Positions 47,466-56,976 of a stretch of DNA of 64,000 bases are shown one piece after another. The stretch covers positions 5,270,001 to 5,334,000 of the forward strand of contig NZ_JACHMS010000001.1 of assembly GCF_014205055.1 (NCBI RefSeq). The letters are read 5' to 3'. The stretch comes from Streptomyces luteogriseus (GTDB taxonomy: Bacteria > Actinomycetota > Actinomycetes > Streptomycetales > Streptomycetaceae). Under the pieces are notes generated by a model. It saw only the letters and a list, made by a program, of their open reading frames with translations, did not search any database and had not been told where the DNA came from. Each line of letters begins with the position of its first letter. Within the stretch, counting starts at the first letter, position 1. A program made the position numbers and the translations under genes.

Positions 47466-48878
47466 TCAGTTCCCGTACGCCGCGGATGCTTCGGCCTCCA
47501 GCTTCGCCTGCGTCCCCGCGATGTCCTTCGGGTTCTTCAGGAAGTCCTGGAGGATCTTCCACTCGCCCTTGCCGGGCGTTCCGCCGAAGGCCTGCGGGGC
47601 CTGGTCGGACATGTCGAAGCGGAAGTCGTCGCCCGCGTCGATGAGCGCCTTGGCGATCTTCTGCTGTACCGCGTTCGGATAGTCGGAGTTCGGCACGTTC
47701 TTGTTCGGCGAGAGGTAGCCGCCCAGCTTGGCCTGGATCGACGCCGCGTCCGGGGAGGCGAGCCAGGTGGCCAGGGCCTGCGACCCCTTCGAGTCCTGAA
47801 GGATCACGGCCGCGTCGCCGCCCGAGACCACCGGTCCGTTGTCACCGACCGCCGGGAACGGGAACACCTTCGCGTCCGTGCCGACCTTCATGCTGGAAGG
47901 GATGTTGACCTGCGCGAAGTCGCCCGCGGCCACCATGGCGGCCTTGGGCTGGTCCCCACCGGTGAACACCTGGGTGACGGACGCCGGGAAGTCGGTCTGC
48001 AGCGCCCCGTTCGCCCCGCCCGCGATCCAGTCCGGCTTGCCCCAGACCTGCGCGAGCGTGGTCAGCGCGTCCTTCACGGACGGATCCGTCCACTTGATCT
48101 CGTGCTTGGCCAGCTGGTCGTACTTCTCCGGCCCGGCCTGCGAGAGGTACACGTTCTCGAACCAGTCGGTCAGCGTCCAGCCCTCGGCGCCGCCGACGGA
48201 GAACGGGGTGACGCCGGAGTCGAAGACCGTCTGCGCGGTGTTGAGCAGATCCGGCCAGGTCTCGGGCTCACTCGCCCCGGCGTTCTCGAAGACCTGGTTG
48301 TTGTACCAGATCAGGGACTTGTTGGCGGCCTTGTAGTAGACGCCGTACGGCTTGCCGCTCACCTTGCCGATGTCCTGCCAGCCCTGTGAGTAGTTCTCCC
48401 CGAGCTCCTTGACGGCTTCGGAGCCCAGCGGCTTGGCCCAGCCCTTGTCGACGGCCTGCTTGATGGCGCCGGGCTGGGGCAGCATCGCGACGTCCGGCGG
48501 CTGTCCGCCGGCCACCTTCGAGCCGATGAAGTTGATGATCGGGTCCTGCGCGGGCACGAACGTGACCTTGGCGCCCGTGCGCTTCTCGAACTCTGACAGA
48601 ACCTTCTTGAAGTTGGCCTGTTCGGTGCCGCTCCACACGGCGGCGACCTCGAGGCTCACCCCGTCCAGCTTCGGAAGGGTGACGTTGTTGGTGGTGTCGT
48701 CGGTGTCGCCCGTGCTCCCACCGCTGCCTTCGTCGCTGCTTCCGCAGGCGGACAGCGAGAGCGCGAGGGCTCCCGCCGCGACGGCGGCCGCTGCCTTGGC
48801 GGCTCTGCGGTGCTGGGGGGTCGCCGTGTCCCGCTTGGGCGACCAGCGTGTCCGGATGGTGCTGCTCGTCATGCGCAT
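47466..48878 (-). CDS. Extracellular sugar-binding lipoprotein of ABC importer
   Basis: 470-aa family 1 solute-binding protein. A signal peptide ends in the lipobox LSAC with Cys45 as lipid anchor, followed by a Gly/Ser/Thr-Asp linker. The mature part begins LEVAAVWSGTEQANFKKVLSEFEKRTG and contains aromatic residues typical of sugar sites (YGVYYKAANKSLIWYNNQVF, GWTLTDWFENVYL). ATG 48878 is used; ATG 48872 is two codons in. First gene of a three-gene importer operon. The substrate cannot be read from sequence; glycosides or oligosaccharides are likely. Confidence 0.92.
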   Translation of the reverse strand: MRMTSSTIRTRWSPKRDTATPQHRRAAKAAAAVAAGALALSLSACGSSDEGSGGSTGDTDDTTNNVTLPKLDGVSLEVAAVWSGTEQANFKKVLSEFEKRTGAKVTFVPAQDPIINFIGSKVAGGQPPDVAMLPQPGAIKQAVDKGWAKPLGSEAVKELGENYSQGWQDIGKVSGKPYGVYYKAANKSLIWYNNQVFENAGASEPETWPDLLNTAQTVFDSGVTPFSVGGAEGWTLTDWFENVYLSQAGPEKYDQLAKHEIKWTDPSVKDALTTLAQVWGKPDWIAGGANGALQTDFPASVTQVFTGGDQPKAAMVAAGDFAQVNIPSSMKVGTDAKVFPFPAVGDNGPVVSGGDAAVILQDSKGSQALATWLASPDAASIQAKLGGYLSPNKNVPNSDYPNAVQQKIAKALIDAGDDFRFDMSDQAPQAFGGTPGKGEWKILQDFLKNPKDIAGTQAKLEAEASAAYGN

Positions 48879-49053
48879 GACTGCCCCGTTCTTCGTTTCT
48901 CGTCGAACGTCGAGCGCGCTCCCGTGCGATCTGGTCTACGCCCGGGTGTGCGGGGGCGGCAAGATGGCGTCGGCTGTCAACCGGGGGATCGTGACTCCCT
49001 CGTGACCAGGGACTCGGCCCCATGACGCCGGTGGGGCCGGCGGCCGTCCTCGG

Positions 49054-52000
49054 TCACAGGAGCGACGGCACCTTCGCCGCCGCGACCTCCCGCGCCGCCC
49101 TTTCCAGCGCGCTGGCCAACAGTGCCAGGTCGGTCGGTCCGTTTCCGAGCTCCCGCACCGGACGGCGGGCCGGAGGGTCACCCATGCGGTGCCATTCCAG
49201 GGGCACGACCGTGGGGCGCAGCGTCGCCGTCCGGGGGATCCGGCCGGTGACCCGGCCGCCCTGGAAGGGGATGACCCGCCCGTCCGGACCGGTCAGCCTT
49301 CCCCGGCCGGGGGCGGGCTCGTCCGGGCCCGGGGAAGGGGCGTCGAGCGCGACGCGGAGGGTGGCCCGGCGCGCCGGTTCCGTCTCCGCCGTACGGGCGC
49401 ACGGGCCGGTGGCCGCCACCAAATGGACGCCGAGCCGCTCGCCCTCCCGGGCCACGGCCTCCAGCGCGCGCATCACCGATCCGGCCGCGGGCCGCCCGGT
49501 CGAGCCGAGCGCCGGGGAGACGAGTGCGTCCAGGTCGTCGACGACCACGACGAGCCGGGGGAGCGGCGGCGCGGCCGCCTCCGTCTGCCGCCGGGCGGCT
49601 CCGGGCCGCAGCCGCATGGTCGAACTGGACGGGGAGTCGAGATCCCCGGCCCCTCCCTGGGACGTGGCCTCGGCCCGGTCGCCACCCCGCGCCGTCGCCG
49701 TGCGCTGGGCGACGATACGGCCCGACAGCTCGCGCCCGGTGTGCCACTCGGCGAAGTCCGACCGCCCGAGCAACTCGGCGCGCCGCTTCAGCTCGGCGCT
49801 CAGGGACTGCGCGAATTCCCGCATCCGCACGGGGTCGTGTGCCATGAGCAGCGTGGTGACATGCGGTACGTCCGTACACACCCGCAGGCCGTCGCCGTGC
49901 CCGCCGCCCGCGCCCGGTCCGCCGCGACCGTCGACCAGCACGATGCCGAGGCGGTCCGGCCGCTCGGCGGCGGCCAGGGACGCCACAACCGCCCGCAGCA
50001 GCTCCGTACGGCCGCTGCCCGGGGGGCCCTCGATCAGCAGGTGCGGTCCCTGGAGCGCGAGGTCCGCGCAGACCGGGCCGCGCGGCCCGGCGCCCAGCAC
50101 CGCGCGCACGCGACCGCCCAGCGCGTCGGCGTCGTCGGCCGCGTCCGCCCAGCGCGCCATCAGCGAGGCCGGGGTGGCCCGGGCCAGGCCCAGTTCGTCC
50201 AGCAGGCGGGCCGCCTGCGGCAGCGGTGCGGAGACGCGCGGCTGGCGCTCGCTCGCCGGGCCGTCCGTCCGCAGCGGCGCCAGCGCCCGCGCGAACCGCT
50301 CGGCCCAGGCCGCGGAGACGGCGTCGACGGTGGCTACGGTGCCGTGTCCGACAGGCCCGGCCGCCGAGCCGTCACCGCCGACCCGGGCCACGCGCATCAG
50401 CCGCAGGGCCGTCGCCACGTCCCCGCTGAGCAGCGCGACCGCGCCGCACTGCCGGAAGGTCGGTGCCGCCGCGCAGGCCGCCTCGTACGTCTCCGTCACC
50501 GGAGAGGCCGGGGAGGCGGCGGCCGTCTCGGCCAGGCAGACGACGTGTATGCCTGCCCGGGGGCCCTCGAGCGCCAGCCGCGCCACGGCTTCGCGCAGGT
50601 CCGCGCCACCGGGGTCGCCGTCGACGACCACGACGGTGTACGGGCCGGGAAACCCGGCTGTCGCATCGGCGCCGGTGTCGTCCTCCCGGGCCCAGGAGGG
50701 GCGGCGGGGGGCCGGGGCGGAGGCGTGCGGGGCCGGGGCGGTGGTTGCGGTGGTCCGTGCGCTGCCGCTTGCCGAGGCCGTCGCCGCCGGACCGTCGAGC
50801 CCCGAGGGGCCTCCGAGCCCCGAGGAGCCGCCGACGCTCGTGGGACTGCCGACGCTCGCGGGGTTGCCGAGACCGGCCTCCGCCAGCTGGTCCTCCAGGC
50901 GGCGGGTGAGTTCGTCGGTGCGGGCCGCCGCCTGTTCGCGGTCGTGGGCCAGGAGCAGCCGGCAGTCCTGCCCGTGCCCCGGGCGGACGTGGGGCAGCCA
51001 GCCCAGCCAGGACCACTCGGCGGTGCGCTCCTCCAAGGAGCGTGAACGGTCCGCGGCGATCAGGACGATCTCCAGCGAGTCGGGGGAGTGCAACGCGCTG
51101 AGCTGGGCCAGCACGGCACGGGCCAGCCCGGCCAGCCGCGCCCGCGGCCCGGCCAGCCCCAGGGCACCGACCTCGCGCAGTCCGGCGGTCACGGGTACGG
51201 CGGGCAGCAGGCCCGAGCCGTCCGGTGCCGCCCGGTCGGCCGTACCGAGACGCACGGCCAGCGCCTCCGGGTGACCGAGGCCGCGCTCCCACAGCCGCGG
51301 TCCGGGCCCGAGGGCCGTGAGCAACAGCGTGGCCGGGTCCGGCCAGGTCTCCGGAGCGGCCGGCGCGACGACCGGCTGGTGCTCCGCCAACAGGGCGGAC
51401 GGCTCGTCCTCGTGGACCTCGCGCGGTTCCGCCGGCTGCTCACCGCGCCCTCCGGCCAGCCGCCGGGCCCACGCCCCGAGCCCGCCGCGCCTGCGGGTCC
51501 CCGGGGGTACGTCGGTGCCGCGGAGGGGAGTGCCTTTGCGTCCACGGCCGGAGCGCTGGTCCGCGAGGGCCGGGTCGTCGGTACCGGTGGAAGCGATCGG
51601 CCCGTCCGGCCCTCCGGGGCGCGGTCCGGTTCCGTCCGCTACGCCGAGTTCCCCGATCCCGGAACGGCCAGCGTGTGTGTCCCCGGCGCCGTTCACCGGC
51701 CGGGCCGGGAAATCGGCAGCAGTCATGGGCGACGGACCCTGGGCGGCTGACTGCTGCCGGGTGGGCGCCCCGTGCGTCTCTGCGGCCCCCGACCTCGCTC
51801 CGCCGCCGGCCGCCTGCGAACGCGCCGCGCCCGCGGCGCCCTGGGCGGGCGCCCGACTCGGACTGTTCCCCGCACCGCGGGAGCCCTGTGCCGGTACCTC
51901 ACTCCGCCTGTCACCCGTGCGTGCCGCGCCCCCGGCGCCCTGGGCGGGCGCCTGACCCCAACTGCTCCCCGCACCTCCGGCGCCCCGGGGCGGCACCTCG

Positions 52001-53478
52001 CTCCAGCCGTCTCCGGCGTGGGCCGCGCCCCCGATCCCTTGGGGGGACGCCTGACTCCGGCCTTCCCCGACGCCTGCGGCGCCCCGGAGCGGCACCCCGC
52101 TCCGGCGGTCTCCGGCGCGTGCCGCGCCCTCGGCGTCCCGGGCGGGCGTCTGGCCACGGCGGTCTCCGGCGCGTGCCGCGCCCCCGGCGCCCCGGGAGGG
52201 CGCCTGGCTCCGGCTGTCCGCGACGCCTGCGGCGCCCCGGACTGGTGCGTCGCTCCCCGCGTCTCCGGCATGGGGCGCAGCCCCGGCGTCGCGGGCCGGC
52301 GCCTGATTCCGGCCGTCCCCGGCGCCCCGGGCGGGCGCCTGACTCCGGCTGGCCCCCGTGCCTCCGGTGCCCTGGGGCGGCACCCCGCTCCGGCCGTCTC
52401 CCGCGCGTGCCGCGTCCCCGGCGTCCCGGGCGGGCGTCTGGCCACGGCTGTCTCCGCCGCGGGCCGCACCCCCGGTGCCCCTGGCGGGTGCTGGAATCCG
52501 ACTGTCCGCTGGATGAGCCGCGCCCCCGGGCGGCACCTCGCTCCCGCCGCCCCCCGAGTAGGTCTCGCCGCCGCCCGCAGGCCGGGACCCGCTGCCGTTC
52601 CCTCGCCCCTCCGGCGCTTCCGGCGCCGTGCCCGCGCCCCCGCTCTCGATCCGCGCCGCACCGCCCTGCCCCGGCACCACGGCCGGATCAGCCGGGCCGT
52701 GCCCGGAGGCACCGGGCGTGCCCCATGCCGCCGAGCCGTAGGTGTGATGGGTGGGACCGGCGGGACCGGCCGGTCCCGGGTCCGCCACGCGTGCGTGCGA
52801 TGCGGACGCGTCCCCGGCGGGCCCGGCCACGCGCACGTGCCCCTCCCCGTCCGGGGTCGTCTCCACCCGGCCACCCGGCCCCCCGGCGGGAACCAGCCGC
52901 AGGGCCGACTCACCGATCCGCAGCAGCGCACCCGGCGCGAAGGGGACCGCTTGGCCGCCCACCCGCGTGCCGTTCACCGTCGTGCCGTTCGTGGAGTCCA
53001 GGTCGGCGACCGCGACGCGGCCGTCCGCGCTCACCGTCACGGTGCAGTGCAGCCGGGAGACGTCCGGGTCGTCGAGCGGTACGTCGGCGTCGGCGGAGCG
53101 GCCGACGCGGATCTCGCCGCCGTGCAGGAGATGGACACCGCCGGCGTCCGGGCCGGCGACGACCTGGAGCTGGGCCGGGGCGTCGTCCAGCTCGGGATGC
53201 GGCTCGGGCTCGCCCGGGGCGCCCACGGCCAGCACGGCACCGTCGGTCAGCGGGGGCTCGCCGAGCGTGCAGCGCTGGGCGTCGAGCCGCTGCTCCCCGG
53301 CGTACAGCACGGGCGTGCCCGAGCCGTCACCACCGGAGACCACCTGGGCGAGCGCGGCCGCCACCGCGGCGAGAGCCGTACCGGCGGGCGCCGTGACCAG
53401 CACGTCGCTGCGCGGGGCACGGTCCCGCGCCGGCGCCGACGGGCCCAGCGGATCTACGACGGTCAGCCGGATCTGCAT
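49054..53478 (-). CDS. Giant FHA-domain / FtsK-EssC-like ATPase
   Basis: 1474-aa protein. Residues about 1-105 form a small N-terminal domain (MQIRLTVVDPLGPS), and about 120-175 an FHA domain with the phosphothreonine-binding pattern VGRSADADV, SRLHC and DLDSTNGTTVNG. Residues about 200-680 are a disordered linker with many 16-18-residue repeats. The rest resembles EssC/EccC-type FtsK domains: a Walker A (GPPGSGRTELL, about 1148) and Walker B (LVVVVDDLDAL, about 1308) in one domain, and a degenerate domain before it. No TM helices are evident, unlike EssC. ATG 53478 follows from where the FHA module starts; the frame is open farther upstream. Divergent from pkaA. Confidence 0.85.
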   Translation of the reverse strand: MQIRLTVVDPLGPSAPARDRAPRSDVLVTAPAGTALAAVAAALAQVVSGGDGSGTPVLYAGEQRLDAQRCTLGEPPLTDGAVLAVGAPGEPEPHPELDDAPAQLQVVAGPDAGGVHLLHGGEIRVGRSADADVPLDDPDVSRLHCTVTVSADGRVAVADLDSTNGTTVNGTRVGGQAVPFAPGALLRIGESALRLVPAGGPGGRVETTPDGEGHVRVAGPAGDASASHARVADPGPAGPAGPTHHTYGSAAWGTPGASGHGPADPAVVPGQGGAARIESGGAGTAPEAPEGRGNGSGSRPAGGGETYSGGGGSEVPPGGAAHPADSRIPAPARGTGGAARGGDSRGQTPARDAGDAARAGDGRSGVPPQGTGGTGASRSQAPARGAGDGRNQAPARDAGAAPHAGDAGSDAPVRGAAGVADSRSQAPSRGAGGAARAGDRRGQTPARDAEGAARAGDRRSGVPLRGAAGVGEGRSQASPQGIGGAAHAGDGWSEVPPRGAGGAGSSWGQAPAQGAGGAARTGDRRSEVPAQGSRGAGNSPSRAPAQGAAGAARSQAAGGGARSGAAETHGAPTRQQSAAQGPSPMTAADFPARPVNGAGDTHAGRSGIGELGVADGTGPRPGGPDGPIASTGTDDPALADQRSGRGRKGTPLRGTDVPPGTRRRGGLGAWARRLAGGRGEQPAEPREVHEDEPSALLAEHQPVVAPAAPETWPDPATLLLTALGPGPRLWERGLGHPEALAVRLGTADRAAPDGSGLLPAVPVTAGLREVGALGLAGPRARLAGLARAVLAQLSALHSPDSLEIVLIAADRSRSLEERTAEWSWLGWLPHVRPGHGQDCRLLLAHDREQAAARTDELTRRLEDQLAEAGLGNPASVGSPTSVGGSSGLGGPSGLDGPAATASASGSARTTATTAPAPHASAPAPRRPSWAREDDTGADATAGFPGPYTVVVVDGDPGGADLREAVARLALEGPRAGIHVVCLAETAAASPASPVTETYEAACAAAPTFRQCGAVALLSGDVATALRLMRVARVGGDGSAAGPVGHGTVATVDAVSAAWAERFARALAPLRTDGPASERQPRVSAPLPQAARLLDELGLARATPASLMARWADAADDADALGGRVRAVLGAGPRGPVCADLALQGPHLLIEGPPGSGRTELLRAVVASLAAAERPDRLGIVLVDGRGGPGAGGGHGDGLRVCTDVPHVTTLLMAHDPVRMREFAQSLSAELKRRAELLGRSDFAEWHTGRELSGRIVAQRTATARGGDRAEATSQGGAGDLDSPSSSTMRLRPGAARRQTEAAAPPLPRLVVVVDDLDALVSPALGSTGRPAAGSVMRALEAVAREGERLGVHLVAATGPCARTAETEPARRATLRVALDAPSPGPDEPAPGRGRLTGPDGRVIPFQGGRVTGRIPRTATLRPTVVPLEWHRMGDPPARRPVRELGNGPTDLALLASALERAAREVAAAKVPSLL
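51840..52500 (-). repeat. Degenerate coding tandem repeats in the FHA-ATPase linker
   Basis: The linker encodes at least 13 consecutive units such as GDRRSGVPLRGAAGVGE and SRSQAPSRGAGGAARA. Units of 17-18 and 15-16 residues tend to alternate, giving a higher-order period near 33 residues (about 99 bp). Boundaries are approximate because the copies are diverged. Confidence 0.7.
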
Positions 53479-53853
53479 CGCCGTCAGCGGTCCCTTCTGC
53501 CCGGGCGCGGAGTCCCCCACCCCGCCCCAGCACGTCGGCCAGTACTGCCAGCATCCTCGCACCTGCCACTGACAGTGCGCCCCTCGCTCCGGAAAACGTG
53601 ATCTTGATTGGTCGGCTCTGCCCGCAAAAGTGCCTGAGAGATGACCCACAGGCGATCGCTTGAGATCAGTCACGCTCACTCCCGGCAACCACCGGACCGA
53701 CGTGAGCGTCTTTCCTTCGAACACCGGTGAGGGCCGCTACGTAAGACCCATACGTGAGACCCACAGAAAGACGACACACCGGTCCCCGGCCCCCCGGCAC
53801 TACAGTGGGTCGGACAGGCCAGCAGGCAAGGCAAGCACCAGGGAGCGCATGAC
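53479..53853. other. Divergent promoter region of the FHA-ATPase and pkaA genes
   Basis: 375 bases, the most AT-rich stretch in this part of the window. It contains a 13-bp tandem direct repeat (53738-53763) and TACAGT (53801-53806), a possible -10 for pkaA. No ORF with coding bias and no known RNA element was recognised. Confidence 0.5.
53738..53763. promoter_or_regulatory. 13-bp tandem direct repeat upstream of pkaA
   Basis: TACGTAAGACCCA (53738-53750) is followed immediately by TACGTGAGACCCA (53751-53763), 12 of 13 identical. It lies about 40 bases upstream of a possible -10 and 90 bases before pkaA, a position suited to an activator or repressor site. Confidence 0.45.
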
Positions 53854-55548
53854 GTGCGGCCGGTAGGCAGCAAGTACCTCCTCGAGGAGCCGCTCGGACG
53901 CGGCGCCACGGGCACCGTCTGGCGAGCCCGCCAGCGCGAGACCGCGGGCGCCGAAGCGGCCGTGCCGGGGCAGCCCGGCGAGACCGTCGCGATCAAGGTC
54001 CTCAAAGAGGAGCTGGCCGGCGACCCGGACATCGTCATGCGGTTCCTGCGCGAGCGGTCCGTCCTGCTGCGGCTGACCCACCCGAACATCGTCCGGGTCC
54101 GTGACCTGGTCGTCGAGGGCGAGCTGCTGGCGCTGGTCATGGACCTCGTCGAGGGCCCCGACCTGCACCGCTACCTGCGTGAGAACGGACCGTTCACCCC
54201 GGTCGCCGCCGCCCTGCTCACCGCCCAGATCGCCGACGCGCTCGCCGCCAGCCACGCCGACGGCGTCGTGCACCGCGACCTCAAGCCGGCCAACGTCCTG
54301 CTCAAGCAGTACGACGGGCAGATGCACCCGCTGCTGACCGACTTCGGCATCGCCCGCCTGGCCGACTCCCCGGGACTGACCCGCACCCAGGAGTTCGTCG
54401 GCACGCCCGCCTACGTCGCGCCCGAGTCCGCCGAGGGCCGCCCGCAGACCTCCGCCGTCGACATCTACGGCGCCGGCATCCTGCTGTACGAGCTGGTCAC
54501 CGGCCGTCCGCCGTTCGCCGGCGGCTCCGCCCTCGAGGTGCTGCACCAGCACCTGAGCGCCGAGCCGCGCCGCCCCTCCACGGTCCCCGACCCGCTCTGG
54601 ACGGTCATCGAGCGCTGTCTGCGCAAGAACCCGGACGAACGGCCCAGCGCCGAGAACCTCGCCCGCGGCCTGCGCGTCGTCGCCGAGGGCATCGGGGTGC
54701 ACGCGAACTCCGCGCAGATCGCCGCCGCCGAGGGCGTCGGCATGCTCCTCGTGCCCGACCCGGCCCCCGCGCCGGTGCCGGACATGTCCGGCGAGGCCGA
54801 CCCGACCCAGGTCCTCCCGCAGGGCGCCGGCTCGTACGACCCGAACGCCGCGACCAGCGTCATGCCGCACACCGGCGGCCCGGTCGGCGCCGCCGACCCC
54901 ACCGCCGTCATGAACCACCGGGGCGCGGCCGACCCGACCGCCGTCATGCCGCCGGTCCCGCCGGGCTCGCCCGGCCACCCCGGACAGCAGGGCGGGCAGG
55001 GCGGGCAGGGCGGCCCGGAGGACCCGCACCCCTGGCAGAACCAGCTGCGGGCGGCCCGCGACCGCAACGAGCAGACGCAGGTCCAGTACCTCGACCCCGG
55101 CGAGGACCCGCTGCGCCGCCGCCCCCAGCGCCAGGTGGCCCGGCCCCAGCAGCAGCCCCCGCGCCGCCAGGCACCCCCGCCCGGACCCGGCTACGGCCAT
55201 CCGCAGCAGCAGCCCCAGCAGTACGCACCACAGCCCCAGCGCCCCCAGCCGCCGCAGCGCTACGCCCCGCCCGCGCCGCCGCCCCAGCCGCAGCAGCCCC
55301 AGCGCGAGCCCCGGCAGCCGCGGCAGCGCAGCGCCAACCCGATGCGGATCCCCGGCCTCGGCTGCCTGAAGGGCTGCCTCTTCACGATCGTCATCCTGTT
55401 CGTCGCGGGCTGGCTGATCTGGGAACTGAGCCCGCTCCAGGAGTGGATCGGCACCACCAAGGGTTACTGGGACCAGCTCACCGACTGGTTCAACACCGTG
55501 ACCGGCTGGTTCGAGAAGCTCGGCGGGAGCAGTTCCGGCACGAACTGA
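53854..55548 (+). CDS. pkaA: Ser/Thr protein kinase PkaA
   Basis: 564-aa Hanks-type kinase. The catalytic domain occupies residues 1-270: glycine loop LGRGATGTV, catalytic HRDLKPANVLL (His140, Asp142), DFGIA, activation segment GTPAYVAPE. A Pro/Gln-rich linker (about 290-500) precedes one TM helix (about 507-528, CLFTIVILFVAGWLIWEL) and a short external tail, so the kinase faces the cytoplasm without a PASTA sensor. GTG 53854 follows GGGAG. Order and type match the pkaA-pkaB pair of S. coelicolor, on which the symbol is based. Divergent from the FHA-domain ATPase, a plausible binding partner or substrate. Confidence 0.92.
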   Translation: MRPVGSKYLLEEPLGRGATGTVWRARQRETAGAEAAVPGQPGETVAIKVLKEELAGDPDIVMRFLRERSVLLRLTHPNIVRVRDLVVEGELLALVMDLVEGPDLHRYLRENGPFTPVAAALLTAQIADALAASHADGVVHRDLKPANVLLKQYDGQMHPLLTDFGIARLADSPGLTRTQEFVGTPAYVAPESAEGRPQTSAVDIYGAGILLYELVTGRPPFAGGSALEVLHQHLSAEPRRPSTVPDPLWTVIERCLRKNPDERPSAENLARGLRVVAEGIGVHANSAQIAAAEGVGMLLVPDPAPAPVPDMSGEADPTQVLPQGAGSYDPNAATSVMPHTGGPVGAADPTAVMNHRGAADPTAVMPPVPPGSPGHPGQQGGQGGQGGPEDPHPWQNQLRAARDRNEQTQVQYLDPGEDPLRRRPQRQVARPQQQPPRRQAPPPGPGYGHPQQQPQQYAPQPQRPQPPQRYAPPAPPPQPQQPQREPRQPRQRSANPMRIPGLGCLKGCLFTIVILFVAGWLIWELSPLQEWIGTTKGYWDQLTDWFNTVTGWFEKLGGSSSGTN

Positions 55549-55670
55549 CCGGAACCGCCCCGCGGGGTTGGTGATTTGTCGACACCCGGCGGGTGATTTC
55601 CGCCTCCACGGTGAAGGTTGGCTCTCCGGACGCGTAGTTTTAGCGACAACACGCGTCGGTAGGAGCAGCC

Positions 55671-56918
55671 TTGGCACGGAAGATCGGCAGCCGGTACACC
55701 GCCCACCAGATCCTCGGGCGGGGCAGCGCCGGCACGGTGTGGCTGGGCGAGGGCCCCGAAGGTCCCGTCGCCATCAAGCTGCTGCGCGAGGACCTCGCGT
55801 CCGACCAGGAACTCGTCGGCCGCTTCGTGCAGGAGCGCACGGCGCTGCTCGGCCTGGAGCACCCGCACGTGGTGTCGGTGCGGGACCTGGTCGTCGACGG
55901 CAACGACCTGGCGCTCGTCATGGACCTCGTCCGCGGCACGGATCTGCGCACCCGGCTGGACCGGGACCGGCGCCTGGCCCCCGAGGCGGCCGTCGCGATC
56001 GCGGCCGACATCGCCGACGGGCTGGCGGCCGCCCACGCGGCGGGTGTCGTGCACCGGGACGTGAAACCGGAGAACGTGCTCCTGGACATGCAGGGCCCGC
56101 TCGGCCCCGGCGGCTCCCATCGCGCGCTGCTGACCGACTTCGGCGTGGCCAAGCTCATCGACACCCCGCGCCGGACCAAGGCCACGAAGATCATCGGCAC
56201 TCCGGACTACCTCGCCCCGGAGATCGTCGAGGGCCTGCCCCCGCGCGCGTCCGTCGACATCTACGCGCTCGCCACCGTCCTCTACGAGCTGCTGGCGGGC
56301 TTCACGCCCTTCGGCGGCGGCCACCCCGGCGCGGTCCTGCGCCGGCACGTCACGGAGACGGTCGTCCCGCTGCCCGGCATCCCGGACGAGCTGTGGCAGT
56401 TGCTCGTGCAGTGCCTGGCCAAGGCCCCGGCCTCGCGGCTGCGGGCCTCCGAGCTCGGCGCCCGGCTGCGGGAGCTGCTGCCGATGCTGGCGGGCATGCC
56501 CCCGCTGGAGGTCGACGAGCCGGACACCGAGTCCGCGGAGGAGGCCGACCGCGAGGAGCAGCCGCCCGGACCGGCGCCGACCGGGGAGCGGGTCCGGCGA
56601 CGGGGCGCGGTCCCCCTGGTGCCGGGCGCGAAACCCACCGACTCCAACCGTGACACCCACACCTCGATGCGCGTCCCCGCCCCCGACGAGCTGGCCGGGG
56701 GCGCCCACGGCACGGCCCGGGCCCCGCGCACCGCGGGCACCCCCCGCCCGGGCTCGGCCCGCAACCGCGCCGCCACCCGGCGGCGCCGGGTGGCCCTGGG
56801 AGCGGGCGCGGTCGCCCTCGTGGCGGCGATCGGCGTCGGCGCCTGGCTGACCACGTCGGACGACGACGGCGGCGCACCTCCCCAGGACACGAAGAACTCC
56901 GCCCCGCACACCCCGTGA
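55671..56918 (+). CDS. pkaB: Ser/Thr protein kinase PkaB
   Basis: 415-aa Hanks-type kinase. Kinase domain at residues 1-265: LGRGSAGTV, HRDVKPENVLL (His128, Asp130), DFGVA, GTPDYLAPE. A charged Pro-rich linker leads to one TM helix (about 370-390, LGAGAVALVAAIGVGAWL) and a 25-residue external tail. The start is a rare TTG at 55671, with AGGAG five bases upstream (55661-55665); no ATG or GTG fits the glycine loop as well. It follows pkaA after 122 bases and is probably read from its own or a shared promoter. Confidence 0.9.
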   Translation: MARKIGSRYTAHQILGRGSAGTVWLGEGPEGPVAIKLLREDLASDQELVGRFVQERTALLGLEHPHVVSVRDLVVDGNDLALVMDLVRGTDLRTRLDRDRRLAPEAAVAIAADIADGLAAAHAAGVVHRDVKPENVLLDMQGPLGPGGSHRALLTDFGVAKLIDTPRRTKATKIIGTPDYLAPEIVEGLPPRASVDIYALATVLYELLAGFTPFGGGHPGAVLRRHVTETVVPLPGIPDELWQLLVQCLAKAPASRLRASELGARLRELLPMLAGMPPLEVDEPDTESAEEADREEQPPGPAPTGERVRRRGAVPLVPGAKPTDSNRDTHTSMRVPAPDELAGGAHGTARAPRTAGTPRPGSARNRAATRRRRVALGAGAVALVAAIGVGAWLTTSDDDGGAPPQDTKNSAPHTP

Positions 56919-56976
56919 GCAGTCGGCTCCGGCCGCCCGGCGATGGCCGCCGGGCGAAGCCGTTACGCTGGAGGGC

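Noticed and set aside
51840..52560. Repeat array considered as a CRISPR
   Set aside because: Units are diverged, have no spacers of constant length, and encode continuous in-frame protein repeats of the FHA-ATPase linker; no cas genes.
53479..53853. Riboswitch (glycine or c-di-AMP type) upstream of pkaA
   Set aside because: No recognisable conserved core; only short GAGAG-like fragments that occur by chance.
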